Of a stretch of DNA of 64,000 bases, positions 10,017-23,398 are shown piece after piece; the first letter of the stretch is position 1, and every line of letters begins with the position of its first letter. Made by a program: the position numbers and the translations under genes. The DNA comes from Linyphia triangularis (lineage: Eukaryota; Arthropoda; Arachnida; Araneae; Linyphiidae): NCBI GenBank assembly GCA_963978545.1, contig OZ021721.1:102271866-102335865 (forward strand), in the 5' to 3' direction. The notes under the pieces are model-generated. The model worked only from the letters and a program-made list of their open reading frames with translations. It had not been told where the DNA came from and did not search any database.

Positions 10017-12144
10017 GTACGTACAAAAACAAAATATTTTAAATAATTTTTTAACATATTTTATTTAAAAACATATTTTATTTAAATGTTGAAATTTATG
10101 TTATATAGAAAAAATAACACTCTACCATATTAGCTGTAATATCTTAAGTGTCTTTCTGTCACTTTCAAAGGCAATTAATTTATCTCCACAATTTTGACTG
10201 ATGACACTTACAAAGAATTTAGCCCTCCCAGAAAGAAAAAATATAACCCATCAAAACAAAGTTTTTAATAAAAATCATTTATATGCATCGCCAATTTTTA
10301 TGTTCATTAACAAAGCGTTGTTTTTATTGCCAGAGCCTGCTTGGAGTTGGCTTCTAATTTTAAGTATTAAAAACATATCTATCAGCAAAATCAGCTACTT
10401 TTCAAAATTTATTCATCAAAAATGAATGAGAATTTATGCACTAACATCGAAATATCTTTTATTTATTCTGATTGAGACAATTTATTTTATTATTTATTTA
10501 TTAAAACAATTTTGGCAACAGGAAAGAGTTTCTTCAATGATCGGTTAAATGCTATTTCAGCTCTATGGCTGAAGGCAAGTTGATTTAGTAGTTTTTTGTA
10601 GAAGTGACCTTTTAGTGACAATGAAAGCCGACAAATTTGATAGAATGCATTGTCGTCGACATAAAGAAACTTGGAGGGGGGGGGGGGGGCTGTTTACTAA
10701 GTAAATTGAACTCTAACTTTAAAAATTTAACTATGAAACCCTATTTTTTATCTTTCCATTCCTTCTAGTATATTTTATTTACCATAAACATAAAGGCTCA
10801 GTGTATTATGTTGAAAAATACACCACTTAAAAGCATAAGCAAATCTCAGTAATCAAAAGAGTAAGTTTAAGGTTCCCCGCATGAAAGCAAGCGAACGGAT
10901 GCGTGTTTCAGAACGTTACAAGTATGAGTTTAAAATTACTCGGAAACTATTTAGATTTATTGTGTCATCTTTAAAAGAGACAAATACAAAGTTAGACAAA
11001 TAAATCAATCGGCAATGAAATTTTATGTAACATAATTAACGAAGTTCCAGATGGGTCAACTTCACACTCAGTTAAATTAAGGTCGGAAACAAAATTACAG
11101 AAGTTTAACGTGTCTAAGTATTGATTATAAAATTTACAAATATAAAACTGTTACATAATGGTTTTATTTATTATGTATGACTACCTAAGGCAAATAGGAT
11201 TAATTTGTTTTATTTAACCAACAAAACAATATTTTTCTAAATTTTATGTATAATTTTCAACTTGATGGAACTTTGAATACAAACATAAACTTATTAAAAC
11301 ACTGTATTACCTAAGAATGATTAAGCGTTTTATGAAAATTTAATCTCATTTTCATGAACATCGGCTATATTTTTTTACTTAACATTGTAATCCATTAAAT
11401 AATTGTCTAATGCGTGTGCTTTTACGTCTTTCTGAAATATCCATTAATATTCCGGTGACCGATGAAGTTAATTTTTAAAAAATCTTATTATAGCATAAAA
11501 CACAATTTGGTAGCAGAGTTATTTTTGTTAGTGGTGCATAAAGATAAAAATGAAGGCTATACAGTGCCAAAATTTCATAACTTTAAACATGTTATACTTG
11601 TTTCTATTTCAACGAAGGATGCCTTAGAGAATTGTCTATTAAAGGAAACTTATTTGCATTCCAAATACCGAATGGGATGAGCCTCACATTTTGGAAAATG
11701 CTTACTTAGATAGCACAATTCCCTCTGTGTCTACTTATGTTTGAAAGCAGAAATTAAGTAGTGCGAACATGGGAATTAAACGGGAGTCAGCTCACAAGTT
11801 AGACGTTTGTGTTGCGGCTGATCAAGGAGTTGGGACCAATACAGGAGTTTGACGCACACTTGACAAAAAATTGCAGGTTGTAAAATGTATTGCACAGTTC
11901 AATATTCTTTTGTGACTACTTGATCTACTAATAAAAAATGTAAATAGCTACCATCTATGCATCCATAGTTTGAAAAGATAAAACAAATAATTACTACTTT
12001 TACTTTAATTAAACTTAATTAATTTTAAATGAAATTAATCATATAATCCCTAAAAGTAAGCTTTTTTTTAACACGCTTTTATTTATCTATGTAAAAAAAT
12101 CTTTCACCTCGATTTTCGACCACTTCAAAACTATGGATTAATTT
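10017..12144. other. no gene supported
   Basis: AT-rich sequence. A run of 14 G at 10676-10689 is a local oddity. Open frames at 10201-10425 and 11462-11680 have no recognisable domains, and they lie in AT-rich sequence without splice or promoter support. Confidence 0.5.
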
Positions 12145-12266
12145 GAAATTTTGCACAGTTATCGAGGACCGATGACAATACAATAATGCAATAAGTTTGT
12201 CGCTTTATTGCAAGGATTAGCTCGTGTTGTCCTTGAGCAGTTAAACTCCAACCAACCAACCTTCTC
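12145..12266 (+). mobile_element. SINE 3' fragment, family 3
   Basis: Ends with gctcgtgttgtccttgagca and a CCAACCAACC-type tail. The 35285-35465 SINE has a similar tail (ctcgtgttgctgac, then caaccaacc). The tRNA-like head is not recognisable, so this is probably a truncated or decayed copy. Confidence 0.35.
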
Positions 12267-12589
12267 CGGAATCAAGTCCTGGTGTCCCGTTACCCGTTAC
12301 AACCCCAGTAGTCACAGCACCTACCATCGACGGTTGATAAGGCAGATATTTTAAAGATCTGTCATGGGCACTACGGTTATATCAGCAAAAAGTTATTCAG
12401 ATGTATAATATAATAATAATAATGGAGAGCACCGATTGGTTTTGATCTAATATTAAAGCGTTCCTTTCATCTGGTAGGAACTCTAGATTGCAAGGTTTAG
12501 CTCTAGAAAAACCACAGTTTTCCATGTCAATGTGGACACGATCTAAGGAGCCATTACCGAATTAATGTGCTATTCACGGTTTCACCTTA

Positions 12590-12905
12590 ATATGGCGTGT
12601 ACTGAGACATGCATGAGTTAATCATTGAGACAAGCATATGACTTCTGGCCGGATCAACTAATAGGGAGTTTTACAATTGAATAATTAATAGTTTAAAAAA
12701 CTAAAAAACACGCTTTAATAGAAAGCATGTTTTTTTAGTCGCATTATCCTTACCAGGATCTTCAGGATTAGCGATTTTTCATATTGAGAGACACGGTAGT
12801 GTTTTGTGCCAAGTAATACGGCGTGTGCTAAGGCATACACATGACTTAAATTTGAGAAAAGCATGTGATTATTGGCAGGAACAACTGGAAAGTTTTGTAC
12901 ACTTA
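12590..12905. repeat. direct repeat, ~223-bp spacing
   Basis: Segments at about 12590-12680 and 12813-12905 share a pattern: tatggcgtgtactgagacat-like start, acaagcatatgact-like middle and a gttttacaattga-like end. About three quarters identical by eye. Confidence 0.6.
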
Positions 12906-12944
12906 ACTAAAAAATGTATTAAAAAAAATTATAGTTTACAACAA

Positions 12945-13428
12945 AAAATAATTAATAGTTTAAAAAACACGCTTTAATAGAACACTAAACTAAAAAGTAG
13001 AAAATAAATAACAGTTTAAAAAACTAAAAAACACGCTTTAATAGAAAAGTGAACTAAAAAGTAGAAAATAATTTTAAATAAGTTTGAAATAAGAATAGAG
13101 TGATTAACAAGAAATATTTATTTTATCGTAAAAAATCGTGGGGTGCTTTTTAAGATATTTTCATAATGATTTTACTTTTACAAATATCTGTCATTAAATA
13201 TTTACAATACTTGACATCCAGCAGCCCACGCTGATTTACGATAAAAAAATATTTCTTGTTAATCACTCGATTCTTATTTCAAACTTATTTAAAATTATTT
13301 TCTACTTTTTGTTCACTTTTCTATTAAAACGTGTTTTTTAGTTTTTTAAACTATTATTTATTTGCTACTTTTTAGTTTGGTTTTCTATTAAAGCATTGTT
13401 TTTAGTTTTTTAAACTATTAATTATTAA
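12945..13428. mobile_element. fold-back element with repeated arms
   Basis: The left arm (about 12945-13140) is the reverse complement of the right arm (about 13225-13428), with a ~85-bp centre. Within the arms a ~60-bp unit containing aaaaaacacgctttaataga is itself repeated, with another copy at 12690-12715. No ORF. Fold-back elements with tandemly repeated arms are a known class; the assignment is structural only. Confidence 0.75.
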
Positions 13429-13439
13429 ACATTTTTCTA

Positions 13440-13930
13440 AAATATTGAAAACCAAGCATTGAAATGAAAAGAAAAATGTCTGGGGATTTTTCAACTTCGA
13501 TAAATATAATGGAGGCAAAAAATATATGTTTATATTTAAAAAAAAATTTAACATATTTTAATTATTAATAATAAATCATTAAACATTTATTTAATGCAAA
13601 AGTTTAGTGTTTTTTTGTTTAACAATTCACAATCATTTAACTTTCACAATCTATCGGTTCATAAAAAAAATTACGAAAATATATTAAATGATATATGGAG
13701 AAAAATATAAGCAAACAATTGCTCTTTTTAATATTAATTTGTCATTTCATTGTCTTTTTTTTTAAATTGCTAACAAATCTTTGGAAAATTATGAAATTTT
13801 GTATTTTTGATGCTAATTTCTTTTATCTAAAATGGCATAGTATTATGGAGTTGCCATTGAAATTTTTAAAGTTTAGTTTAGTTTAATATGTAGATGACCC
13901 TCATGACAAAAAAAAACCCTTATACATTAT
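13440..13930 (-). repeat. dispersed repeat, family I copy 1
   Basis: Reverse complement of sequence matching about 52915-53440, including gtcatgagg(g)gtcatctac, gcaac(t/c)cata and the aaacatatatttttt segment. In the second copy this sequence lies inside a TA-flanked element. Here the element's ends are not preserved. Confidence 0.65.
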
Positions 13931-15088
13931 TAAAAACCTTTAGCGAAGTACACAGATATTTATTTTTCATTGATTAGAATAATAAAAATAGCCAGCTTTA
14001 GGATTTTTTTTTTTTGGTATACTTTTGTACCTCTAGTAACCTTCAGAAACTTTGCAACTCTACGCAGTTCTATCATATTCATTATTAGTAATATTTAATT
14101 TAATGCATAAGGAAAGATAACCTGACAATCTTTCTATGGAATATAGTTTGCTTTGGCCTAGTAGTGCGTACAAAAACAACATTTAATTATTCTAGTGCTT
14201 CCAGACTTTACTTAGCACACTGTACAACTTATAATTTTTACTATGGAAATCATGCTCCCGTTTATGAAATAAACTTTAATATTTTTTGACAAAATACACT
14301 AAAGGTTTATACACTTTTAACAAAAAGGGAAGCTTTCTTTTCTTAAAATAAAAATGAACACAATTTTTTTTTTTTACTCACAGTTTTTAGATTTAAAGAA
14401 TCGAGAAAAATCAATCTGGTATTTTATTTTCCATTACACTAGAATTTTTACGACCCAAAATGTTGTAATTAAAGGTACATCAAGATCTAAAGAGGTTTAT
14501 TGTGCAAAATGTTGTAAAAAACCTTGATTTCATTTCACCTTCTTTAAATTTTGTTTGCATAAATAAATTAATCACAAATAATTATCTTAATTACTTCAGA
14601 TAAAGTGAAGAAGTTTATAGCCTGGGAGATGGGTTATGCTCCTCAGAAATGCATAAAACAGAAGTGGAAAAAATGTCTACTCCAAACTGCTAAACAAAAA
14701 CACACACATTGTTTTATGGGATGTTTTCAAAGAAAGTGAAGAGTTGATTTAAAAAGTAATATCTGCGTTTCTTAGCAGAATCATTGTTTTGATTTTTTAA
14801 TAATATGATATAAAAACTTTATGAATTATATTAACTAAAATTTTCACCTGAAGGAATAATTCTGAAATTAAAAAGTGATGATATCTGATTAAATTTCCAA
14901 CTCTAGTAAAAGTAGAAGAAATGCATACCATTATATATTTTTTTCATTTAAATTAGTATGGCTTAGCTGCTCGGTTCCTAACTGTAGTTCCATTATTGGG
15001 AATTTCGTTTTGCAAATGATGAATTGAAGTTGTTTTTGTTAAAAATCAGTAAATGTGATTGTTATTTGAAGTTTTATAGTCTGTCTTC
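13931..15088. other. no gene seen
   Basis: AT-rich, low-complexity sequence with several T or A homopolymers. No supported gene or repeat boundary. Confidence 0.5.
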
Positions 15089-15103
15089 CTTTGTTCGACT
15101 GAC

Positions 15104-15280
15104 CCACCGGATGGCTATTTGGTTAGTGCTCTGACCTCGCATTCCAAATGTGCTGGGTTCGAATCCAGGGTTAGGATGGATGTTCGCTGTGGTTCGGAAT
15201 CCACATTAAGCTGTAGATCCCGACCTGAGAATCAGTCATTGTGCATAAAAATAGATCGTTGAACTTACAAACCAACCCAA
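15104..15280 (+). mobile_element. tRNA-derived SINE, family 1 (best promoter)
   Basis: The most intact SINE of the window. The A-box-like ggctatttggttagtgctc is followed by a consensus B box, gggttcgaatcc (15161-15172), and the conserved gttcgctgtggttcggaatc body. It is flanked by a near-identical 15-bp duplication, cctttgttcgactga (15089-15103) and cctttgttcaattga (15281-15295). This is the expected mark of LINE-mediated insertion. Confidence 0.85.
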
Positions 15281-15839
15281 CCTTTGTTCAATTGAAAATT
15301 AAGGATTTTTCAGATATTATCTCATTTGAGATGGAAATGAGAGGCTGTTACCATATTGGCGATTTTAAAAGATCTGAACACATTTTGAGTATTTTTAAGG
15401 TTGACTTATATTTCCATAACTAGTAATCATTTTTTTTTTTTAATTTTTTTTTTTAATATAAATAAATGTAATTGAAGATAAATAAAGGCATTTAATTTTG
15501 ATTTCACTTAAAATAATGTATCATCAAAATTAAGTTTTAGACTGATGGGTCTCATTGTATCATGTTTCTTATAAGACTTGTTACTTCTTTAAAATGGTCT
15601 TTCAAATTTTAAGAAATTTTGGCAGGAGTAATTGATTATTTTTTCTGATACTTCACTCATATTTACTTAAAAATATCAGATGTATGGTAAAACGGACCTT
15701 CAATGAAACTTACATTAGTTTCAATGTTTACTTAAACTCCTTTCGATGTTAATTTATGAAAATAATGGCGTTTTAATAATGGTCCTAATTCAGTAATAAT
15801 GTAATTAAGTGTCTGTAAAATGATATTTCTACACACGAA

Positions 15840-15945
15840 TAATAGTACATTCTGATTCTGGATATGGCTCTCAGGCCAGCCCATACATCGTATTGTAGGC
15901 TTAGCACGTCGAAAATGTGCTAGTTTGATACCCAATTTACAAACC
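15840..15945 (+). mobile_element. possible tRNA-like SINE fragment
   Basis: The segment gcacgtcgaaaatgtgctag, followed by tttgataccc, resembles a degenerate tRNA anticodon-to-B-box half, as in the family 1 SINE. No body or tail is found, so it is a weak call. Confidence 0.2.
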
Positions 15946-16409
15946 TTACTTTCGAAAAAACAAAAGATTATTTTTTCAATATTTTTGAGGAAAGATCAGG
16001 AATAGAGAATTCATTACTCTAGAGGATAGGATCCAGCTCATTGGTGCGCCTGGATACAGTTCACGATTTTCTCCCTTTTGAGATACACTTACATGGTAAA
16101 ACTTCCTCTAGAAATTCAGATTTCTATGCCGTCAAATTTTATTTTAAATATATTTTGACACTCGTATCTACTTGCTTGTAAAATCTGTAATACATTCAAC
16201 TAATCCTCAAATTTACATGAAACATAATTTCCCCATCTGGACATAAGAATTCATTATTACTAAACAAATATTGAAAAACTGCAAAGCAATAAATGTGTGC
16301 GATTTTACAGCAGTAAACCCTGGATTATAATTTTATTTCTGAATTAGAGAAACCTTGCTCAAACATAAAATGTATATTTTTGAAATCTTAAAGGTGATAG
16401 CTACATATA

Positions 16410-17952
16410 CAGTCCTGCACAAAAGTTTAGACGCAGAGGCAATTCATGGAAAACAAATAGTGTTTATTTAATTTTTACTAGTTTTTTTTTCAAATATATA
16501 TTCTTAAAGCCCTAAGGAAAAAGTGTAGGGTACAAATTTCAAGGAAAAATTAAATAAAATTGTCTAACATCAACAAGTTGAAACCTTGCAAACTTTCCAT
16601 GTTCAAAAGTATAGGCACACACTTAAGATTTATGTAAATTTTTTAGAGGAAGTGATCGCATCATCAAAGGGGAGTGTCTTTAAGTGTCTTTAAAAGGTTT
16701 GAAGTAATTTTCACTTGTTATAATGATGCCTAAGTTTACGCAATTTTCGTAAATATAGATTTTAAGAATTCGGAAGTTAAGGGCCAGATATAAATTCATT
16801 TCTGATATTTCAATTGCATTAAATCATTCCAAAGGCGGTTTTAGCACATGGTGACCAATATCAACTAAAATCACAATCTGGAAGGCATCGAATGACCAGC
16901 AAACGGAATGATAGACAAATTATAAAACTGGCTTCAAATCAACATTACTCTGGAAATCAGATCAAAAATATAATTGCCATTAAAATTTCATGGGAAACTG
17001 TACGTATAGGAATTGTGGAATGCGGGTTTTTAAAAAAATCTATACTTAAACCCAAGCCGCGTTTGCAGTCTCATCACAAAAAAGCTAGACCGAATTGGGC
17101 TCAGTAGCACAAGTCATACAGTGACGAATGGCTGCAGCTGGTCTTTAGTGACAAAAAAAAATGGAACGTAGAAGATCCAGAAAGATTTTCCTAGTACTAA
17201 CATGATCTTCATTAAGATCCTGTAACTCAGTTTAGCAGAGTTCAAGGTGATGGTTCAGTCATGATTTGAGGATTATTTAGATTCAACGGCCAAATTTCCC
17301 TAGCGGTTTTAAAGGAAAAGCAAAACTCTCAGACCTACCAGGCAACTCTAGAAAGTAACTTACTACCATTTGGTGAGACTTTAAGTGGACCTAACTGGAA
17401 ATTTCAACAAACAATGCCTTCATCTACATATTCACGTCAACGAAAAAGTGGTTTAGAGCCAAAACAATCCTGCTTCTCGATTGACCTGCTAATAGTCTTG
17501 ACTGTAATCCTATCGAAAATGTACGGGAAGTTCTTACAAAGTTGTATACCTTTGGAAAGCAGTATTCCACAATTTTTAAACTTACAGAAGCCATTGAAAA
17601 AGCGTGGTATGGAATCAAGCCTGAAACCTTGCAAAAGCCTTTGTTTTCAATGAAAAAACTTGTTTTTGATTTGATAAAACAACTTGAAAGCTTAATTGAT
17701 TGCTAAAACTTTTCGATTACTTATAAAAATTATAAAAATTTCATTTGTGCCTAAACTTATGTGTAACGGATTTTTGTCGTGTTTGTTATTTTTGCGACAA
17801 ATTCGCTACAGATTTGTTTTTTCATTTTCAAATTTCGATTTTTAATGTAATAAGTGCATATTATTAAGTGATATGAAGAATAAATCTTCTGTCTTAATAC
17901 TATTCTATAAAACACCAATTTTGTGTTGTGCCTAAGTTTTTGTGCAAGACTG
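16410..17952 (+). mobile_element. Tc1-type transposon, inactivated
   Basis: A 1543-bp element. The left end reads CAGTCCTGCACAAAAGTTTA; the right end is the reverse complement of CAGTCTTGCACAAAAACTTA. TA lies on both sides (16408-16409 and 17953-17954). Each end holds an inner, second copy of the outer motif: ttcaaaagtataggcacac near 16604, and gtgcctaaacttatg near 17747. That gives the IR/DR layout known in Tc1-family elements. It encloses a decayed transposase gene. Confidence 0.92.
16735..17706 (+). pseudogene. Tc1 (DD34E-type) transposase pseudogene
   Basis: Recognisable parts in order: a degenerate first helix-turn-helix region; a GRPR-like SGRHR followed by TSKRNDRQI (near 16880-16920); the second DNA-binding region to about 17107, where a stop follows ARPNWAQ. 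Next come FSDKKKW (first Asp), DLH.DP, GDGSVMI, a damaged QQD..-type second Asp region near 17405, and CNPIENV (Glu). The C-terminus ends at TAA 17704-17706. Several frame changes and in-frame stops, for example TGA at 17482-17484, make it non-functional. Catalytic nicking and joining at TA sites is the family role. Confidence 0.9.
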
Positions 17953-17954
17953 TA

Positions 17955-18341
17955 TTAAATGATTCTAAGGAAGAAAGCAGAATTTAAAAATTGTTTTAAT
18001 TCTTTCAATAACAAATCGATAGTTTGTAGTCAAGTTTTGTACTAAAACATCATCAGTCACAAATCATAAAAATTTCTGGCGTTTTTCCGGTTGTACAATG
18101 TTTGAACTTCTAATGGTCAAAAATTAGATCTCAGTATGGTACTATTGAGTCTGGCATTGTACGTATTGGATAAATGCAAGGACTGAGAAGGTTTTTCCAA
18201 GACTGGATAAATTTAGAAAAACGTATTCCATTCTTTTCCCCATAGACCTAATACATCATTTTTTAAAAAAAGATCTGCTAAAGTATTTCTTTAAAACATG
18301 CGAATGTTTAAACCAAATATAACAACAGTAATAAAAGATCA
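17955..18341. other. no gene seen
   Basis: AT-rich spacer between the Tc1 element and the next MITE. Nothing supported. Confidence 0.5.
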
Positions 18342-18345
18342 TTAA

Positions 18346-18900
18346 GGAGAGTTGGTACTATCTATACCAGTAATGTTAATTTGACATATTTCATGTATTT
18401 TTTTCTCAAAAAGTAATTGACATAGAAGCCTAATTTTTTTCAGTGCATTTAACCGACACTTGTTATTCTTCTGAAGTTAGCTTTTGATTGTAATTCATTT
18501 GCTTTTTTTTTTAATGAATCATCATGAAAGTCACTCAAATTTGTTAAAAATCACAATTTTTATTTTGTGTGCCGAAATAAGCCAACAAAACCTCACTTTC
18601 GAATATACAGATACTTAAAAGGAATAAGTGGTAAAAATTATAGGAAGATAATTTGCCCAGTTTCTGAGAAGTAATAGGTAAATGAATTATTCAAAAATGT
18701 AGTTTTGAGAAATACGCATCTAAAAAAAAGAACTTTACTTTCACTACTAATTACCAATTATGTCTACAAAAATTATCAAAAATACTTCTGGTTGAGATAT
18801 CATTACAAATGAGGTATTCTTGTAGAGGGGATAATTCAAATTTGATAAACATTAATAAACTCAAAATCTATTATTTATACATTTTTGGTTACCTACTACC
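18346..18900 (+). mobile_element. TTAA MITE, family B copy 2
   Basis: Left TTAA at 18342-18345, then GGAGAGTTGGTACT. The right end reads GGTTACCTACTACC, with the target copy decayed to ctga. The internal sequence follows family B copy 1 throughout. Confidence 0.85.
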
Positions 18901-18904
18901 CTGA

Positions 18905-20760
18905 ACAAATCTTAAAAGGAAAATAACTAAGTGTTTTTTTGTTTTTTTTTACTGGCTATATAAGCTGGCTTATAAAAACATAAAAAATAATAATTAGCTA
19001 TTGTCTCTTGAAGTTTTGTTGATGATCTCATTTAGTGTTGTTATATGTGGTGTAAAATCTCAAATTTGTGATCCTTTTTAATCATTTTTGTGTTTAGATT
19101 TTTATGACTAATCAAATTCTTTTCACCAAAAATATATTTTAAATAATGCTTATTTACATATAAAATCACTTTTTAAATCTACCTTCATTAAAGTTTATCT
19201 AATTCCCAATAGAAGCTTTAGGTCCAATGAATCAGCATTACTTTTATTCATAACGATGTAAATGAGTATTACTGTGGAATATTTGATTCATTACTCTTCG
19301 ATAGACTCGATTATGGGTAGAAGTTTACAAAGAAACATTCAAGAAATGTAAAGTAAATTAGTTTCCGTGTCATTGAGTGGTAAGGAAATGCTTTTTGGAG
19401 AGTCTGTGGATAAACATAGCAGCTATTTTCTCAATAATTGTAAATTTCATATTTTTAAATTACCTTCTTACAATTTATCTAAACATTTTTTATAAATGTG
19501 TTGTTCAGTAACAAAGGAAATCATATGAGGAGCTGAGTGCCAAAAAAGCCATATTATTGCCAAGCTACCATATTTTTTAAAAACCATTCGTGCCATAACG
19601 GAACAAATGTGGTTTATATAATGGGCAACTTAGTTGGCCATTAGATATTGGCCATTTTAACCATTTTAGCATGATTGGTTTTAAAAAAAGTGGGGTAGAA
19701 ACAACAAAAATCCTGTTGTGGGATGGTCTGTTCTGGCGCTCAAACCTCATATAGTCTTTAAATTTCTATTCAAAATAAACAATTTAAATGTAAAAAAAAT
19801 ATGATTATTTTATTTATTTTAGAAATTCAAAAAGGGACTTGGATTTCATAAAAATTGTATGTATTTAAACTTTCTCTTATGCAGATCGTTGTGACCAATT
19901 TTCATTGCTAATGCATCAATCTAGACTTTCAGCTTATATTGCATATTTCTAAATATATATATTTTTTTAATTTGTAACCACTAAATTTGTGTAAGAGTAC
20001 TTACGGATTTAAATTATCATGTTAAAGATTTTTCTCTTTCTTTCATATATTTTTCAACAAAACCACTTAGTTTCAGAATAACTCCTTTCCAAAAAGGATG
20101 AATGCAGATAAGACAATCAAATTTTACATCTATAAATAGTATAGCAATATACAATTTTACACTTACAAATAAAGTTTATAAATAAGTATTGCACACATAA
20201 ACTTAAAAAGGTTTCCTAAAAGTCAATTTCCTCAACATAATACAATTTATATTCACCCTTTCTATGTTTTCATGTATTAAAAGTTAAAAAATATAATGCA
20301 GGGAATTTTACAATCATTTTGTATGCTTTGATAAATTTTTTCTTATTTTTAAGATTGGAAATTCTTATTTTCGAGATTAGAGACTTTTCCATACCCTTCA
20401 GGGTATCAAAACAGGTTTTAAGAATTGTCTGTAAATTTCAAAGAATAATAACTAACTCTATATATTAATATATTGAAATGTGTGATTTGAAAAACTTTTT
20501 ACTTTAGTTAAAATCTTCAGATAGCGACTTTCTTTACTTTTTAGAAAACTTGGATACTACTAAAAAATTCAAATTTTTAGTTAAGTAGCTATACTTTTGC
20601 TACTAGTGTATTTCCAAATATCCTTAAGATACATTGTTCTAAACTGTAGTTATTACTATTCATATGCATTTCAATGGTATTGTTTATACGATGAATTCAA
20701 AAACTAGATCAGCGTAGTATTATTAGGAGTCTTTTTAAATAGTACAAAATGTCACAAACA
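18905..20760. other. no gene seen
   Basis: AT-rich, with only short chance ORFs. No repeat with clear ends was found. Confidence 0.45.
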
Positions 20761-20767
20761 TATTGTT

Positions 20768-20932
20768 TTTTGCATCATAATAGATGTTTGCAGATATATT
20801 CACAATTTTATTGCTTGGGGGACATGTGCTTTTTTTTCACATGTGTACTTATTATTTGGTTTCCATACGGGTAAGTTGATATATTAGTTTATGGTATTTG
20901 TTTTAGAATTGTGAATATATTTGTTAAGCTTG
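20768..20932. repeat. short inverted-repeat element
   Basis: gatatattcacaattttat at the left pairs with the reverse complement of ttagaattgtgaatatattt at the right, about 165 bp end to end. A minor inner hairpin, acatgtgc...cacatgtg, sits in the centre. Possibly a small MITE; target duplication not established. Confidence 0.4.
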
Positions 20933-21036
20933 TATCTCAATAGGATTAAAATATTTACTCGATACCCGAGCACATATTTTAAATTAAATGAAAAATAGGA
21001 GGATTATAATTATAGTTCAACTTTCGAAAAGCTTAA

Positions 21037-21658
21037 GATACACATATACATTACGAATTGCAAATTTGACTAAAGTACGCGTATTTGTTTAAAAATATTC
21101 CCGAATTCATTACATTTAAAATGAAACCATTTTATTTTCTAGACTCAAATTATTTTTCAAATTACAGCGGATTTTGTAAACCTGTTTTGTATCACATTAA
21201 TTAGTGTAGTAAACTTTAAACGCGTTTTCTGAAGAATGACATTTTGGTGCTATATGACTTTATGCCGACGGTCATAACTTCATTATAAATGGACTGACAT
21301 ACAAAATTCCATAAAAAATGCAATATATATTGTAATAAACATATTTGTTATTTATATTTTAATTCTAATTTGTATCTTCCTACTATGTATTTTTTCAAAC
21401 TTTTATGGAAGCATGCATCAATATCACATATTTTACTTGTAATAAAAATCATACCTCCAAGTTATAAACAAGTTTATTTATGTCCATTCTAGTAATGTCA
21501 TAATTAGTCCTTTTAATTGCAATTAGCTAATTAAAAAATTAACGGAAGAAAAAGTTTATATATAAAAAAAGCATAATTTTTATCCTGATATACTGCCAAA
21601 AAGTTTGAAATTCTAACATAAAAATCAAATATAATCATCTCAATTGTATACGTATACC
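21037..21658 (-). mobile_element. TTAA-flanked MITE, family A copy 2
   Basis: Inverse-orientation relative of 168-884. It starts after TTAA (21033-21036) and ends at ..GTATACC before a decayed target copy (taaa). It lies inside the left arm of a family D element, so it inserted later than that element. Confidence 0.7.
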
Positions 21659-21754
21659 TAAAAAATGTACCACTGGTTAGAATGACCTGAAATTTAACCT
21701 GAATATATGCAAAGAATGTGGAAATTGTGTGACTTAAGAGAAAATATTCCGAAC

Positions 21755-21911
<157 letters not shown>

Positions 21912-22234
21912 TGCCTTATCAATTCCTTCATTTTCGCGTATATCCAGGTCAAATTTCAGGTCATTCGCATCAATGAATACTTTTTTTACCAGCTTTTTAT
22001 AAAACGTCGGACTTTGATTATAATCATCCTCATGATGTTAGATAATTTCTTACTAAGGCTTTTTACTATTGCATACATAAAACAATTTTGTAGCTATTTT
22101 TTTACTTATAAATTGTAAGATCTAAATTATAACATTTTTCCTGATCCTTCAATTCTATACCTACTTTGAGTTTTCAGTAAATATTAATATTAATACCTAG
22201 AAGCTTATTAAAGTATGTTATTGTTGTCTTTTGA

Positions 22235-22798
22235 GGGGAGTTGGTACTCTACATACAGGTAATGTTAATTTGGCCTATTTCATGTACCTTTTTCTCAGAA
22301 AGTAATTGACATAGAAGCCTGATTGTTTTTCAGTGCATTTAACAGACATTTGTTATTCTTTTGAAGTTAGCGTTTGGTTATAATTCATATTATTTTTTAT
22401 TTAAATGAATTATTGTGAAAGTCTCTCAAATTTGTTAAAAATCACAAAGTTTTTTTGCCGAAATAAGACAAAATTAAAATGCAACAAAATCTCACTTCAG
22501 TATATGTAAATACATAAAAGGAATATGTGGTAAAATTTTTAGGAAGATAGTTTGTGCAGTTTCTGAGAAAAAAGTATATGAATTATGAAAAAGGTAGTTT
22601 AAAAAAAACGCACTCTAAAGAAAACTTTAGTTATACTATTAGAGTTACCAATTTTGTCTTCAAAAATTATTACAAATTCTTCTAGTTGAGGTATTATTAC
22701 AAATGAAGTATCCTTTTATTATAGGGGAGAGTTTAAATTTTAATAAATAATCATAAGTTCGAAATCGATAATTTATAAATTTCAGGGTACCAGCTCCC
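22235..22798 (+). mobile_element. TTAA MITE, family B copy 3
   Basis: TIRs GGGGAGTTGGTACT and GGGTACCAGCTCCC, flanked by TTGA (decayed) and TTAA (22799-22802). Internal sequence is collinear with the other copies. Confidence 0.87.
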
Positions 22799-22948
22799 TT
22801 AAAGTGTTTGAGGGTATTTTAACATTAACGTTCTACTTACATGTATAATTTGTTTTAACTAGCTTTTTTCACATTTCAAATGAGTGTCCATCTTTCAATA
22901 CATTCCTACATCGACTTTTTAATATGGATCATCAACCATTGTCATCAC

Positions 22949-23026
<78 letters not shown>

Positions 23027-23041
23027 TTATTTATTTATTTC
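22949..23041. repeat. (TA)n then (TTTA)n microsatellite
   Basis: An imperfect TA tract passing into a few TTTA units. Confidence 0.95.
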
Positions 23042-23398
23042 CTAAATGAGATGTTTTTATTACTCGATTTGAGCTGTATTTTTTTTATCGTTTACTTTTA
23101 TTTAAATATTATGTATACTGTATTTTTAATCAATTTGAAAGTTGACCAATATTTATTTACTTGCTTGGTCTACGTTATGGTCTTCTAACAAATCTCTTAA
23201 TCTTTTTCATAAACCACATGAGTAACACCTTGAACATTTCATATTGTTCAAGAGAAACATCGACAATATTAACAAATAACAGAACGTTAATTTCTTACGA
23301 GATATTGGAGATGTATAAAAATTGTTTCATCGCTCGTTACTGATCAGTATAATCTATACGTTTCATGCGCTTAATAGGTAAATAGAATAAGAGATTAA

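Noticed and set aside
11462..11680. 72-codon plus-strand ORF
   Set aside because: No recognisable family, AT-rich codons, no splice or promoter support; could not be told from chance.
17424..17634. minus-strand ORFs inside the Tc1 element
   Set aside because: Shadows of the plus-strand transposase remnant.
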